The notes under the pieces: generated by a model
Told to the model about the DNA's origin: nothing
Database searches by the model: none
The model's input: only the letters and a program-made list of their open reading frames with translations
Shown here: one piece after another, positions 6,022-12,201 of the stretch
Numbering within the stretch: position 1 is the stretch's first letter
Layout: each line of letters begins with the position of its first letter
Made by a program: the position numbers and the translations under genes
NCBI GenBank assembly: GCA_934271195.1
Contig: CAKQRB010000067.1
Span: 1 to 14,774 of the forward strand
DNA length: 14,774 bases
Source of the DNA: an uncultured Alphaproteobacteria bacterium
GTDB taxonomy: Bacteria; Pseudomonadota; Alphaproteobacteria; RF32; CAG-239
Reading direction: 5' to 3'

Positions 6022-6050
6022 TAAAAAAGGGAGCCCATATTCTCCCTTTT
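6022..6050 (-). terminator. Intrinsic terminator after pheA
   Basis: On the minus strand AAAAGGGAG (6050-6042) pairs with CTCCCTTTT (6033-6025), with an 8-nt loop, and the T run continues to 6023. It follows the pheA stop by about 22 bp. Confidence 0.75.
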
Positions 6051-6072
6051 AAATGTAAAAGTCAAATTGTTT

Positions 6073-6909
6073 TTATAAGTCGCGGTACGGGTTGGCCGGA
6101 TAGGTGCCCAGTATGTTGACTTCCAGCGAGAAGAAGGCCAGTTCTTCAAAAGCGTTTTTATAAGCCTGTTGTGCCGGATGAGCTTCAATTTCAACATAAA
6201 ACTGTGCCGAAACAAATTTGCCGTCGAGCAGGTAGCTTTCGAGTTTGGTGATGTTTATGCCGTTGGTAGCGAAGCCGCCCAGAGCTTTATATAAAGCGGC
6301 AGGAATGTTTTTGGCATGAAAGATAAAGGACGTGATGTACTTTTCGCCGTCGTATTCGGGAATTTCCTGTTGCGGAGACATAATCAGAAAACGGGTGGTA
6401 TTGTCAGCGGCATTTTCTATGTTGGAGGCCAGTTTTTTCAGACCGTAAATTTCTCCGGCAAGCTGGGAGGCAATGGCGGCCTGTTTTTTGTTATTGTCGC
6501 GGATAATATCGGCGCAGGATTTGGCAGTATCAATACGGGCGACAGGCGTGATTTGCCGGCTTTTGAGAAATTCGGAGCATTGGGCCAGAGCCTGCGGGTG
6601 GGAATAGGCCGTTTCTATTTCGCGCAGATTACTTTCAGGCAGTCCCCAGAGCTGGTGTTCAATACGGAGAAAGTGCTCGCCGACAATGTAAAGGCCGGAT
6701 TTCGGCAACAGAAAATGGACATCAGCAACGCGGCCGGCGTTAGAGTTTTCAACCGGAATGACAGCCAGATCAATTTGTTTTTCATGTACCAGTGTCATGG
6801 CTTTTTCAAAAGTGTCGCAGGCAACGTATTCCTGTTCGGGAAAAAGCTGGCGGGCGGCAATCTGGGAATAGGCGCCGGCCACGCCCTGATAAGCGATTTT
6901 TAATTTCAT
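6073..6909 (-). CDS. pheA: Prephenate dehydratase
   Basis: This enzyme converts prephenate to phenylpyruvate in phenylalanine synthesis. The 278-residue protein starts KIAYQGVAGAYSQIAA. It has the substrate-site segment IPVENSNAGRV (about 51-61), the SHPQALAQC helix (104-111) and the catalytic NTTRFLIM (Thr172, Arg173, Phe174). A C-terminal ACT domain begins near residue 192 (NIPAALYKALGGFATNGINITKLES) and would bind phenylalanine for feedback control. The ACT signature reads ESY rather than the ESRP of gamma-proteobacterial enzymes, which is common in this class. ATG 6909 is chosen over longer frames because AAAGGAAAT precedes it and the family N-terminus begins there. There is no chorismate mutase domain, so it is the monofunctional form. 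Confidence 0.95.
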   Translation of the reverse strand: MKLKIAYQGVAGAYSQIAARQLFPEQEYVACDTFEKAMTLVHEKQIDLAVIPVENSNAGRVADVHFLLPKSGLYIVGEHFLRIEHQLWGLPESNLREIETAYSHPQALAQCSEFLKSRQITPVARIDTAKSCADIIRDNNKKQAAIASQLAGEIYGLKKLASNIENAADNTTRFLIMSPQQEIPEYDGEKYITSFIFHAKNIPAALYKALGGFATNGINITKLESYLLDGKFVSAQFYVEIEAHPAQQAYKNAFEELAFFSLEVNILGTYPANPYRDL

Positions 6910-6938
6910 GGGATATTTCCTTTGCTTTTTGGGAGCAT

Positions 6939-6966
6939 AGTATAAAAGTTTTGTGTTTTTGCGCAA
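6939..6966 (-). promoter_or_regulatory. Candidate sigma-70 promoter for pheA
   Basis: On the minus strand TTGCGC (6961-6966) is followed after 16 nt by TATACT (6939-6944), which matches the -10 consensus at five of six bases. Transcription would start near 6932, giving a leader of about 23 nt that contains the pheA ribosome binding site. That is too short for an attenuator. Confidence 0.5.
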
Positions 6967-7212
6967 GAAATTTTTGTGGTTCTTCAGAATCGGAAAATGA
7001 GGACTCTTTTGACGGAAGAAATTGAAAAAAATACGACTATTTATATATTGAATTTTCATCTTTATAATGTTTTTATTCATAATTTTTGCCGTTTTTTAAT
7101 TTTTTTTGTCAGCAGAATGTTTTTGTTGTTGAAAAATAAAATTTAATTGCTTAAGTTATTGCTGTATTAGTTGTTTAGCAATTAAGTAATAAACCCATAT
7201 GGAGAAAATAAT
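6967..7212. other. AT-rich divergent intergenic region between pheA and pal
   Basis: This is the rest of the 303-bp gap between the divergent pheA and pal genes. It is very AT-rich, with many A and T runs (for example around 7075-7110). It contains one 9-bp inverted repeat, TTAATTGCT (7143-7151) / AGCAATTAA (7177-7185), with a 25-nt spacer just upstream of pal. No gene is credible here. The pal promoter must lie in it, but no single pair of boxes stands out. Confidence 0.5.
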
Positions 7213-7674
7213 ATGAAAAAACTTTTAAGTTTGTTTTGTGCAATTGTTGTCTTGTCAGGATGTTCCTCTTTAGGTTCTGACGGCGGCCTTTTCGGCGGCA
7301 GTGAATGCGAAAGCAAAGCAGCTCGCGATTTTATGGAAAATGCTGAAGACAGAGTTTACTTTGCATTTGACAGCTCTGCTTTGTCTCTGAATGCAAGAGA
7401 AGCTTTGGATAGCCAAGCCAACTGGTTGAAAGACCACAACAATGTTGATGCTGTTATCCAAGGTTACTGCGATGACAGAGGTACAAGAGAATACAACTTG
7501 GCTTTGGGTGAACGTCGTGCCAATGCCGTAAAAGCTTATTTGGTATCTCAAGGTATTGCCGCAGACAGAATTTCCGTTATCTCTTACGGTAAAGACCATC
7601 CGGCTGTAGAGGGTCAGAATGAAGCTGCCTGGGCTCAGAACCGTCGTGCAGTTACAGTTGTTAAACTGCGTTAA
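7213..7674 (+). CDS. pal: Peptidoglycan-associated lipoprotein Pal
   Basis: Pal anchors the outer membrane to peptidoglycan as part of the Tol-Pal system, which drives outer-membrane constriction at division. The 153-residue protein has a lipoprotein signal with lipobox LSGC (lipidated Cys17), a short glycine- and serine-rich linker, and an OmpA-like domain from about residue 47. The domain shows VYFAFDSSALS, then GYCDDRGTREYNLALGERRAN (84-104) and a C-terminal QNRRAV; the Asp and Arg residues of these motifs bind diaminopimelate. GGAG lies 8 bases before the ATG. Codon choice (GGT, GCT, CGT, AGA) is cleaner than in neighbouring genes, as in highly expressed envelope proteins. tolB, usually upstream, is absent. 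Confidence 0.97.
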   Translation: MKKLLSLFCAIVVLSGCSSLGSDGGLFGGSECESKAARDFMENAEDRVYFAFDSSALSLNAREALDSQANWLKDHNNVDAVIQGYCDDRGTREYNLALGERRANAVKAYLVSQGIAADRISVISYGKDHPAVEGQNEAAWAQNRRAVTVVKLR

Positions 7675-7696
7675 TCTGGTCTGACATCTGAATTAT

Positions 7697-7730
7697 AAAA
7701 ACGTATCCTTGCTCGGGGTACGTTTTTTTT
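7697..7730 (+). terminator. Intrinsic terminator between pal and cpoB
   Basis: The stem AAAAACGTATCC (7697-7708) pairs with GGGTACGTTTTT (7716 onward), with one G-T wobble and a loop of about 7 nt. A run of eight T follows (7723-7730). It would end or reduce pal transcripts, so cpoB may be read by partial read-through or from its own promoter in 7731-7830. Confidence 0.8.
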
Positions 7731-7836
7731 GTGTTGTTGCAGATGTGTGCAGATAAAAGTTTGGACTTGTGCTCGGCAGATAATTATTTTAGGATATCCG
7801 ATAATTGGTTGTTGCCTGAAATTTGAGGATATGAAA

Positions 7837-8727
7837 ATGAAAAAGACTAATTTTATTACATTTTTGACAGTCGGTATTGCTATCTTTTCTGCCGTATCTT
7901 GTGAGGCATTTGCCCAGAGTGCCAGTGCCGCAATGGACGAGATTGCAATTTTGCGGGAGGATTTGAAAATTCTACAACGGCAAGTGTATCGCAGCAATAA
8001 TGAAATTAATCCGACATCGGCGGCAGATTTTGCCGTTAAAATCGGTGAATTTGATGAAGAAATCAGAAAGCTGACCGGACGGATTGACCAGTTGGAATTC
8101 AAGATTCAAGGAGTGGAAGACAAAATTGATTTGATGAATAAGGATATTGACGTCCGGATTAAGATGATTGAAGGCAAGCCGATTAATGCCGGAAAAGCCG
8201 GTGTTGCGGATGCGGGAACGATTTCAATTTCCAAGGCGGCACAGAGCGGAAATTTTTCGCCAAAAGTTGCAACAAATGCGCCAAAATCCGTAACGGGTGA
8301 CAGTGTTGCCAAAGGTGAGGATCTGGCGCCGGTTAAAACTAAAAACGCAGCGGATTTGTATCAGGCCGGTCTTGATGCTTTGAAGATTTCGGATTATGCC
8401 ACTGCGGATCAGAATTTTAATTCTATTTTGAAGCGTTATCCTAATGACAAATTGGCCGGAAACGCCCAATATTGGCTGGGTGAAGTTTATTATGCCAAAA
8501 AAGACTGGCAGCGGGCAGCTATTGCTTTTGCTAAAGGAATTGAGAAATATAAAGACGGGGCAAAGGGTGCCGACAGTTTGTTAAAACTCGGAATGTCCAT
8601 GAAGGAACTTGGCAAAAAAGATGAGGCCTGTCAATCTTTTATCAGTGTGAAAACAGAGTTTCCGAAAGCCGAAGCAACGGTATTGGATCGGGCTGCTGAG
8701 GAAGCCAAAAAACTGGGGTGCAAATAG
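7837..8727 (+). CDS. cpoB: Cell division coordinator CpoB (YbgF)
   Basis: CpoB is a periplasmic Tol-Pal partner that links peptidoglycan synthesis to outer-membrane constriction. The 296-residue protein has a signal peptide cleaved near AFA-QS (residue 26). An N-terminal coiled coil follows (about 34-112, MDEIAILREDLKILQRQV and EIRKLTGRIDQLEFKIQGVEDKIDLM), the trimerisation region of the family. A low-complexity linker comes next, then three tetratricopeptide repeats from about residue 171 (AADLYQAGLDALKISDYATADQNF to the end). The start at 7837 is preferred over the ATG at 7831 because the AGGA at 7826 is 7 bases from 7837 but only one base from 7831. The stop codon abuts the tilS start. Confidence 0.93.
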   Translation: MKKTNFITFLTVGIAIFSAVSCEAFAQSASAAMDEIAILREDLKILQRQVYRSNNEINPTSAADFAVKIGEFDEEIRKLTGRIDQLEFKIQGVEDKIDLMNKDIDVRIKMIEGKPINAGKAGVADAGTISISKAAQSGNFSPKVATNAPKSVTGDSVAKGEDLAPVKTKNAADLYQAGLDALKISDYATADQNFNSILKRYPNDKLAGNAQYWLGEVYYAKKDWQRAAIAFAKGIEKYKDGAKGADSLLKLGMSMKELGKKDEACQSFISVKTEFPKAEATVLDRAAEEAKKLGCK

Positions 8728-9858
8728 GTGCCGGTCAGCGAAAGATTGCAGACTTTATTTGCAGCCAATCTGGAAAGGATTAGCTCATATTATGAGACAA
8801 GGCCGAGCGTTTGGGCTGTCGGGGTTTCCGGCGGAGCAGATTCTTTGGCCTTAGTTTATTTGTTAAAAAACTGGAGCGATGAAAATAAAATCCGGTTGGT
8901 TGCTCTGACGGTGAATCATCAGCTGCGTCCTGAGGCCGGTGCCGAAGCAGAATATGTTGCGTTGCTTATGAAAAAAATCAGGGTAGAGCATCATATTTTA
9001 TCCTGGGAGGGAAAAAAACCGGAAAAAGGCATTGAAGAAGCGGCGCGGGAGGCACGTTACGGACTGTTGCGGAAGTGGTGTCTGGAAAATGATGCGCCGG
9101 TGCTGTTGGTTGCGCATAATCAGCGTGACCAAGCCGAGACTTTTGTAATGCGGCTGCAACGCGGCAGTGGTGTTGACGGGTTGGCGGCCATGAAGGAGCG
9201 GACAGAGCGCAACGGGATTGAACTTTGGCGACCGCTTTTGAACGTGGCGCCGGAAGATCTTAGGGCATATTTGCGAGAGCAGGGCGTGCAATGGGTTGAA
9301 GATCCGTCAAACAGGGACGATGACTATTTGCGGGTGAGAATCCGCAAACTTTTGCCTTTGCTGGAAGATAATGTCGGCATTACGGTTGAGCGCTTAGCTG
9401 CGACAACAGGCAGAATGGCACGGGTTCGAGATTATCTGGAGACTGAAACCGAGAAATTTATAAAGTCGGGTGTTGTTTTTTGGGAGAGATGCGGTTGTGT
9501 CTTTTCTCCGGCTGACTGGCAAAAGCTGCATCAGGAATTACGGTTGCGAGTGTTGACCTTTTTGTTGAAAAAAATCGGCGGTAATGTTTATTCTCCGCGG
9601 TTGGAAGAAAGTGAGCGGCTAGAAGCAGCTTTGTTGTCCGGAGATTTTAAAAATCGTACGTTGGGCGGGTGTGAGATTATCAATTTCGGACATCGGATTT
9701 GGATTGTTCGTGAAATGCGGCGCGGCGGGGTTTTAAGACGCAAGGAATGGGATGATTATGTTATGACTCATTCTGCGTTGAAAAGCCAGAAATTGCCGTA
9801 TAAACTTCGTTTGGCGCTTTACAGAAACAAAAAAGAATATATTGGAACAAAGGAGTAA
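8728..9858 (+). CDS. tilS: tRNA(Ile) lysidine synthetase TilS
   Basis: TilS attaches lysine to C34 of the CAU-anticodon tRNA-Ile so that it reads AUA. The 376-residue protein has the PP-loop ATP-binding motif GVSGGADSLAL (SGGADS at 34-39), the LTVNHQLRP strand, GIEEAAREARYGLLR, and the catalytic-face segment VAHNQRDQAETFVMRLQRGSGVDGL. The usual HxxDDQAET reads H130-N-Q-R-D-Q-A-E-T138 here, with Arg in place of the first Asp. The C-terminal half (about 215 onward) is the variable tRNA-binding part. The GTG start follows the cpoB stop with no gap, which implies translational coupling. In many alphaproteobacteria ftsH follows; here it does not. Confidence 0.95.
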   Translation: MPVSERLQTLFAANLERISSYYETRPSVWAVGVSGGADSLALVYLLKNWSDENKIRLVALTVNHQLRPEAGAEAEYVALLMKKIRVEHHILSWEGKKPEKGIEEAAREARYGLLRKWCLENDAPVLLVAHNQRDQAETFVMRLQRGSGVDGLAAMKERTERNGIELWRPLLNVAPEDLRAYLREQGVQWVEDPSNRDDDYLRVRIRKLLPLLEDNVGITVERLAATTGRMARVRDYLETETEKFIKSGVVFWERCGCVFSPADWQKLHQELRLRVLTFLLKKIGGNVYSPRLEESERLEAALLSGDFKNRTLGGCEIINFGHRIWIVREMRRGGVLRRKEWDDYVMTHSALKSQKLPYKLRLALYRNKKEYIGTKE

Positions 9859-9972
9859 AGAAAATTTCCCTCTCTCTTTCCGCACTCACACTCTCACCAT
9901 TTGCTCCTTTTTCTCATGTTCATTTTTTATTTTCTATTTTTTTTCTTTATCGCGTTGGTTATTTTTATTGTT
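9859..9972. other. Pyrimidine-rich intergenic stretch after tilS
   Basis: The gap between tilS and the truncated repeat copy is strongly C/T-rich on the plus strand (for example CCCTCTCTCTTTCC and long T runs through 9955). It encodes no recognisable protein on either strand. On the minus strand AAAAAGGAGCAA precedes an ATG, but that frame stops after four codons. No clear terminator for tilS is visible here. It may be a decayed remnant beyond the end of the tandem array. Confidence 0.4.
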
Positions 9973-10029
9973 GCTTTTTGACCGATCAAAAAGCCGAGGG
10001 GCTGGCAGCCACAAATTTTTCATCGGTCA
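9973..10029. repeat. Inverted repeats at the breakpoint of the truncated gene copy
   Basis: GCTTTTTGA (9973-9981) and TCAAAAAGC (9986-9994) form a perfect 9-bp hairpin with a 4-nt loop. TGACCGAT (9979-9986) is also complementary to ATCGGTCA (10022-10029), and a small GGCT/AGCC hairpin (10000-10010) lies between them. Neither strand has a T run after the stem, so it is not a standard terminator. The homology between the truncated copy and its full-length relatives ends within this structure. Confidence 0.5.
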
Positions 10030-10150
10030 TGAGGTGGCAGAATTGCGGGCAGGGAACATCTTTCTTTTTAGGAAGAGGAGAAGTCGAGCTTAATACCGTA
10101 GCCGGATAAAGAAATAAACAAAGGAAAAGTATGTTGTAAAGTTTTTTCAT
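9986..10150 (-). pseudogene. Truncated third copy of the tandem secreted protein
   Basis: The frame from ATG 10150 reads like the first 45 residues or so of the two full copies upstream (signal peptide MKKLYNILFLCLFLYPATVLS, then KKKDVPCPQFCHLMTDE). It then changes to KFVAASPSAF and stops with TGA at 9986, giving 54 residues instead of 155. Residue 28 is Lys, and several silent bases match the farther copy (10623-11090) better than the adjacent one. It starts 470 bp after the previous copy, keeping the array spacing, and shares the same GAGAAAGACTGACC lead-in. The signal peptide is intact, so a short secreted peptide could still be made, but loss of most of the protein makes it a relic. Confidence 0.8.
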
Positions 10151-10152
10151 GG

Positions 10153-10620
10153 TCAGTCTTTCTCTTGTTTTGGCATTTTGATTAAGTAGTGAGAGGCGCT
10201 TTGAAATTCTCCTTTTATATTGAAATTACGTTCTTGAACAAGATATCCCTGATATAGAGGATCCCATTCCATGATTTCGTATTCGGTAATGCTTTTTCCT
10301 TCTAAGGCAAAGTTGTCATAGCATTCATATTTAATGAAATTCTTTTTGTTTTCCAGTAATTTACACTCCTGAATGGTCACTGTGCCATGGAGATTGTCCT
10401 GAATTATCAAAATGGGGGAAAGTAGTGTACGCCAACTTGTTTTTCCAAAAACCTGTAAAGTTTCATAAAAGCGCCGATCAACAAATTCTTCATCAGTCAT
10501 AAGGTGGCAGAATTGCGGGCAGGGAACATCTTTCTTTTCAGGCAAGGAAGAGGTTGAACTTAATACTGTAGCCGGATAAAGAAATAAACAAAGGAAAAGT
10601 ATGTTGTAAAGTTTTTTCAT
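10153..10620 (-). CDS. Secreted cysteine-containing protein, tandem copy 2
   Basis: I do not recognise the family. The 155-residue product has a cleavable signal peptide (MKKLYNILFLCLFLYPATVLSS) with no clear lipobox. A mature domain of about 130 residues follows, with four cysteines at 34, 38, 86 and 100 (CPQFC, then QEC and YEC), which suggests disulfides in the periplasm. It starts 2 bp after the stop of the upstream copy (TGACCATG), so translation is coupled. It matches copy 1 except at residue 28, residues 55-65 (LQVFGKTSWRT here) and residues 116-145. The Y-E-C strand and small size recall lysozyme-inhibitor-like proteins, but this is only a resemblance. Lying downstream of a muramidase on the same strand, it could be an immunity protein. 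Confidence 0.75.
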   Translation of the reverse strand: MKKLYNILFLCLFLYPATVLSSTSSLPEKKDVPCPQFCHLMTDEEFVDRRFYETLQVFGKTSWRTLLSPILIIQDNLHGTVTIQECKLLENKKNFIKYECYDNFALEGKSITEYEIMEWDPLYQGYLVQERNFNIKGEFQSASHYLIKMPKQEKD

Positions 10621-10622
10621 GG

Positions 10623-11090
10623 TCAGTCTTTCTCTTGTTTGGGCATTTTGATTACATAGTAACCAGAGTTTTCCAAGTGTCCATTTATGTTAAGATTACG
10701 TTCTTGAACTTTGTATCCCTGATAGAAGTCGTTCCACTCTATAATTTCATATTCGGTAATGCTTTTTCCTTCTAAGGCAAAGTTATCATAACATTCATAT
10801 TTAATGAAATTCTTTTTGTTTTCCAGTAATTTACACTCCTGAATGGTCACTGTGCCATGGAGATTGTCCTGAATTATCAAGATGGGGGAAAGCAAAATGC
10901 GCCAACAGTTAGTGCATACGGGATATATCGTTTCATAAAAGCGCCGATCGACGAATTCTTCATCAGTCATAAGGTGGCAGAATTGCGGGCAGGGAACATC
11001 TTTCTTTTTAGGAAGAGAAGAAGTCGAGCTTAATACCGTAGCCGGATAAAGAAATAAACAAAGGAAAAGTATGTTGTAAAGTTTTTTCAT
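10623..11090 (-). CDS. Secreted cysteine-containing protein, tandem copy 1
   Basis: This is the first gene of the array, a 155-residue paralogue of the next copy with the same signal peptide and the same four cysteines. In its first divergent island it carries IYPVCTNCWRI, adding a CxxC pair (Cys59 and Cys62) that the other copy lacks. A second island near the C-terminus (about 116-145) also differs, while residues 66-115 are identical. The ribosome binding site GAGGA lies 8 bases before ATG 11090. An AT-rich gap of 66 bp separates it from the muramidase stop upstream and may hold its own promoter. Function is unknown; periplasmic immunity or an inhibitor role is an inference from its neighbour. 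Confidence 0.78.
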   Translation of the reverse strand: MKKLYNILFLCLFLYPATVLSSTSSLPKKKDVPCPQFCHLMTDEEFVDRRFYETIYPVCTNCWRILLSPILIIQDNLHGTVTIQECKLLENKKNFIKYECYDNFALEGKSITEYEIIEWNDFYQGYKVQERNLNINGHLENSGYYVIKMPKQEKD

Positions 11091-11110
11091 GATATCGTCC
11101 TCTATTTTTA

Positions 11111-11140
11111 ATTATATAACATAATAATATACAAGTATAA
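11111..11140 (-). promoter_or_regulatory. Candidate promoter for the tandem secreted-protein genes
   Basis: On the minus strand TATAAT (11111-11116) is preceded, after 18 nt, by TTATAC (11135-11140). Transcription would start near 11104, just before the GAGGA ribosome binding site of the first copy. The whole gap is AT-rich, so a chance match is possible. Confidence 0.35.
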
Positions 11141-11156
11141 TAAATTTGTCATTAGT

Positions 11157-12098
11157 TTATTTTATGAAATATCCTTTTTGACACATGTCGTAAGCCCATT
11201 GATTTCTTTCTTGGAAGCCTTTATTGAAATTTCCTTTATCATCTGTTTCTTTTCGATGAATATTTTGGCAAATGGCTCCTTTGTCTTTGTTTTTTATAGC
11301 TTCTTTTAATTTAGGCCATTCAAGAGTACCAACATGATAATTGGGTTCGGCGATGGCGACCTGCATTTCCGGACTCATGTATTTGAAGTTGGGATGAGTG
11401 TGGTGAAGTTCTTCTTCCCTAATGGCAATATCGTGGTCAAGAAGTCGGTCGGCATAGTTGCGGGATAAACGCAGCGGGGTTTGATGTTTAAAAGATTTTG
11501 CCCCATAGTTTTGTCCGTAAGACGCCGCTTTCAGGGTATTGTAATATTCTTGGATTTCTTCCATAGTTGCCGGTTTTTGAGTCGTTTGATTATGCCAAGG
11601 ATGACGGGCAAAGCTGTTAAGATCTTTATCCATATGACCGTAGCCGCTTGTTATGTTTCCTTTGATATCAAGGTAAGGATGTTCTGAAATGTCTTCCTTT
11701 TTTTTCAAGAATGGTTTTAAAGAAGCCATTGCGGAACTGGGTTTTTTCATATTTTGTTCAGTATATTTTACAGGCTGTATTCCTCCGGCAGCGGCGTTGG
11801 GGATTGTGCCGGAAGCTGATGCATAGCCCTGAATCTGCGGCTGCTGCGGATGGAGTGACTGTTGGGGCTGAAACTGTTGTTGAGATTGTTGTGCCTGCGG
11901 TCGGGGCTGTAAATAAGGGTTGGGAGAATCTTCATTGGAGACATAGGTTTTTTGATCAGGACGGGCCGGTGCCATACTGTCGTATTCCTGGTTGGGGTCA
12001 AGATAGTAGTATTTTCCTTCTCCCAATTTGGGGTTGAGGTTTTTGAACGGACGTCTTCCCTGCATGACGTCCAGCAAATATTGTTCATGTTCTTTCAT
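11157..12098 (-). CDS. GH24-like muramidase (T4-lysozyme fold) with a Q/P-rich N-terminal region
   Basis: This 313-residue protein probably cleaves peptidoglycan glycan strands. Its C-terminal part (about 125-310) lines up with T4 lysozyme. The spacing Glu135, Asp144, Thr150, then GYGH (152-155) is identical to the T4 Glu11, Asp20, Thr26 and GIGH series. Later elements also fit: RLLDHDIAIREE, then MQVAIAEPNYHVG (the FNvG segment), then GNFNKGFQERNQWAYD (the GLxxRRxxE segment). The first 60 residues are unfamiliar and are followed by a Gln/Pro-rich linker (about 60-95). There is no signal peptide, so export would need a holin, a dedicated secretion system or cell lysis. AGGA precedes ATG 12098 by 9-10 bases. 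Phage origin, a secreted effector, or a domesticated wall enzyme are all possible. Confidence 0.8.
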   Translation of the reverse strand: MKEHEQYLLDVMQGRRPFKNLNPKLGEGKYYYLDPNQEYDSMAPARPDQKTYVSNEDSPNPYLQPRPQAQQSQQQFQPQQSLHPQQPQIQGYASASGTIPNAAAGGIQPVKYTEQNMKKPSSAMASLKPFLKKKEDISEHPYLDIKGNITSGYGHMDKDLNSFARHPWHNQTTQKPATMEEIQEYYNTLKAASYGQNYGAKSFKHQTPLRLSRNYADRLLDHDIAIREEELHHTHPNFKYMSPEMQVAIAEPNYHVGTLEWPKLKEAIKNKDKGAICQNIHRKETDDKGNFNKGFQERNQWAYDMCQKGYFIK

Positions 12099-12121
12099 TT
12101 GACAATTTCCTTATGATAATG

Positions 12122-12142
12122 AAAAAGGGAGCCGAAGCTCCC
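12122..12142 (-). terminator. UUCG-loop intrinsic terminator after truA
   Basis: On the minus strand GGGAGC (12142-12137) and GCTCCC (12132-12127) enclose the very stable TTCG loop, followed by TTTTT (12126-12122). It is the second of two terminators between truA and the muramidase gene, and it ends only 24 bp before the muramidase start. Confidence 0.85.
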
Positions 12143-12154
12143 AAAAGTTTAAAA

Positions 12155-12187
12155 CAAAAAAAAGACCGAACGAAAAAATCCGTTCAG
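12155..12187 (-). terminator. Intrinsic terminator after truA (upstream member of a pair)
   Basis: On the minus strand CTGAACG (12187-12181) pairs with CGTTCGG (12172-12166), including one wobble, around an 8-nt loop. Eight T follow (12163-12156). With the next terminator it forms a tandem pair that insulates the muramidase gene from truA transcription. Confidence 0.65.
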
Positions 12188-12201
12188 CCTGACTATATGA
12201 C

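Larger units (their letters stand above)
10151..11090. repeat. Tandem duplication, unit 470 bp
   Basis: Two complete 470-bp units (10151-10620 and 10621-11090) each hold one 155-codon gene plus a 2-bp spacer, and a third unit (to about 10013) is truncated. Start codons lie at 11090, 10620 and 10150, exactly 470 bp apart. Large parts are identical or nearly so, for example about 100 bp at 10323-10425 against 10793-10895. Divergence is confined to two islands at about 10183-10275/10653-10745 and 10426-10458/10896-10928, with no length change. Confidence 0.9.

Noticed and set aside
6316..6903. Plus-strand frame of 195 codons opposite pheA
   Set aside because: The pheA motifs on the other strand are decisive; this is a shadow frame.
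7143..7185. Inverted repeat upstream of pal as a terminator or operator
   Set aside because: The arms are AT-only apart from one GC step pair and lie 25 nt apart in a very AT-rich region, so chance is a sufficient explanation. It is recorded only within the intergenic entry.
9842..10093. Plus-strand frame of 83 codons after tilS with a hydrophobic stretch
   Set aside because: It starts at a TTG inside tilS, its hydrophobicity comes from the polypyrimidine tract, and its end is antisense to the truncated repeat copy.
11768..12088. Alternative minus-strand frame (106 codons) overlapping the muramidase N-terminal region
   Set aside because: The muramidase frame has the ribosome binding site and continues into a catalytic domain; the other frame is a by-product of the Gln/Pro-rich repeats.
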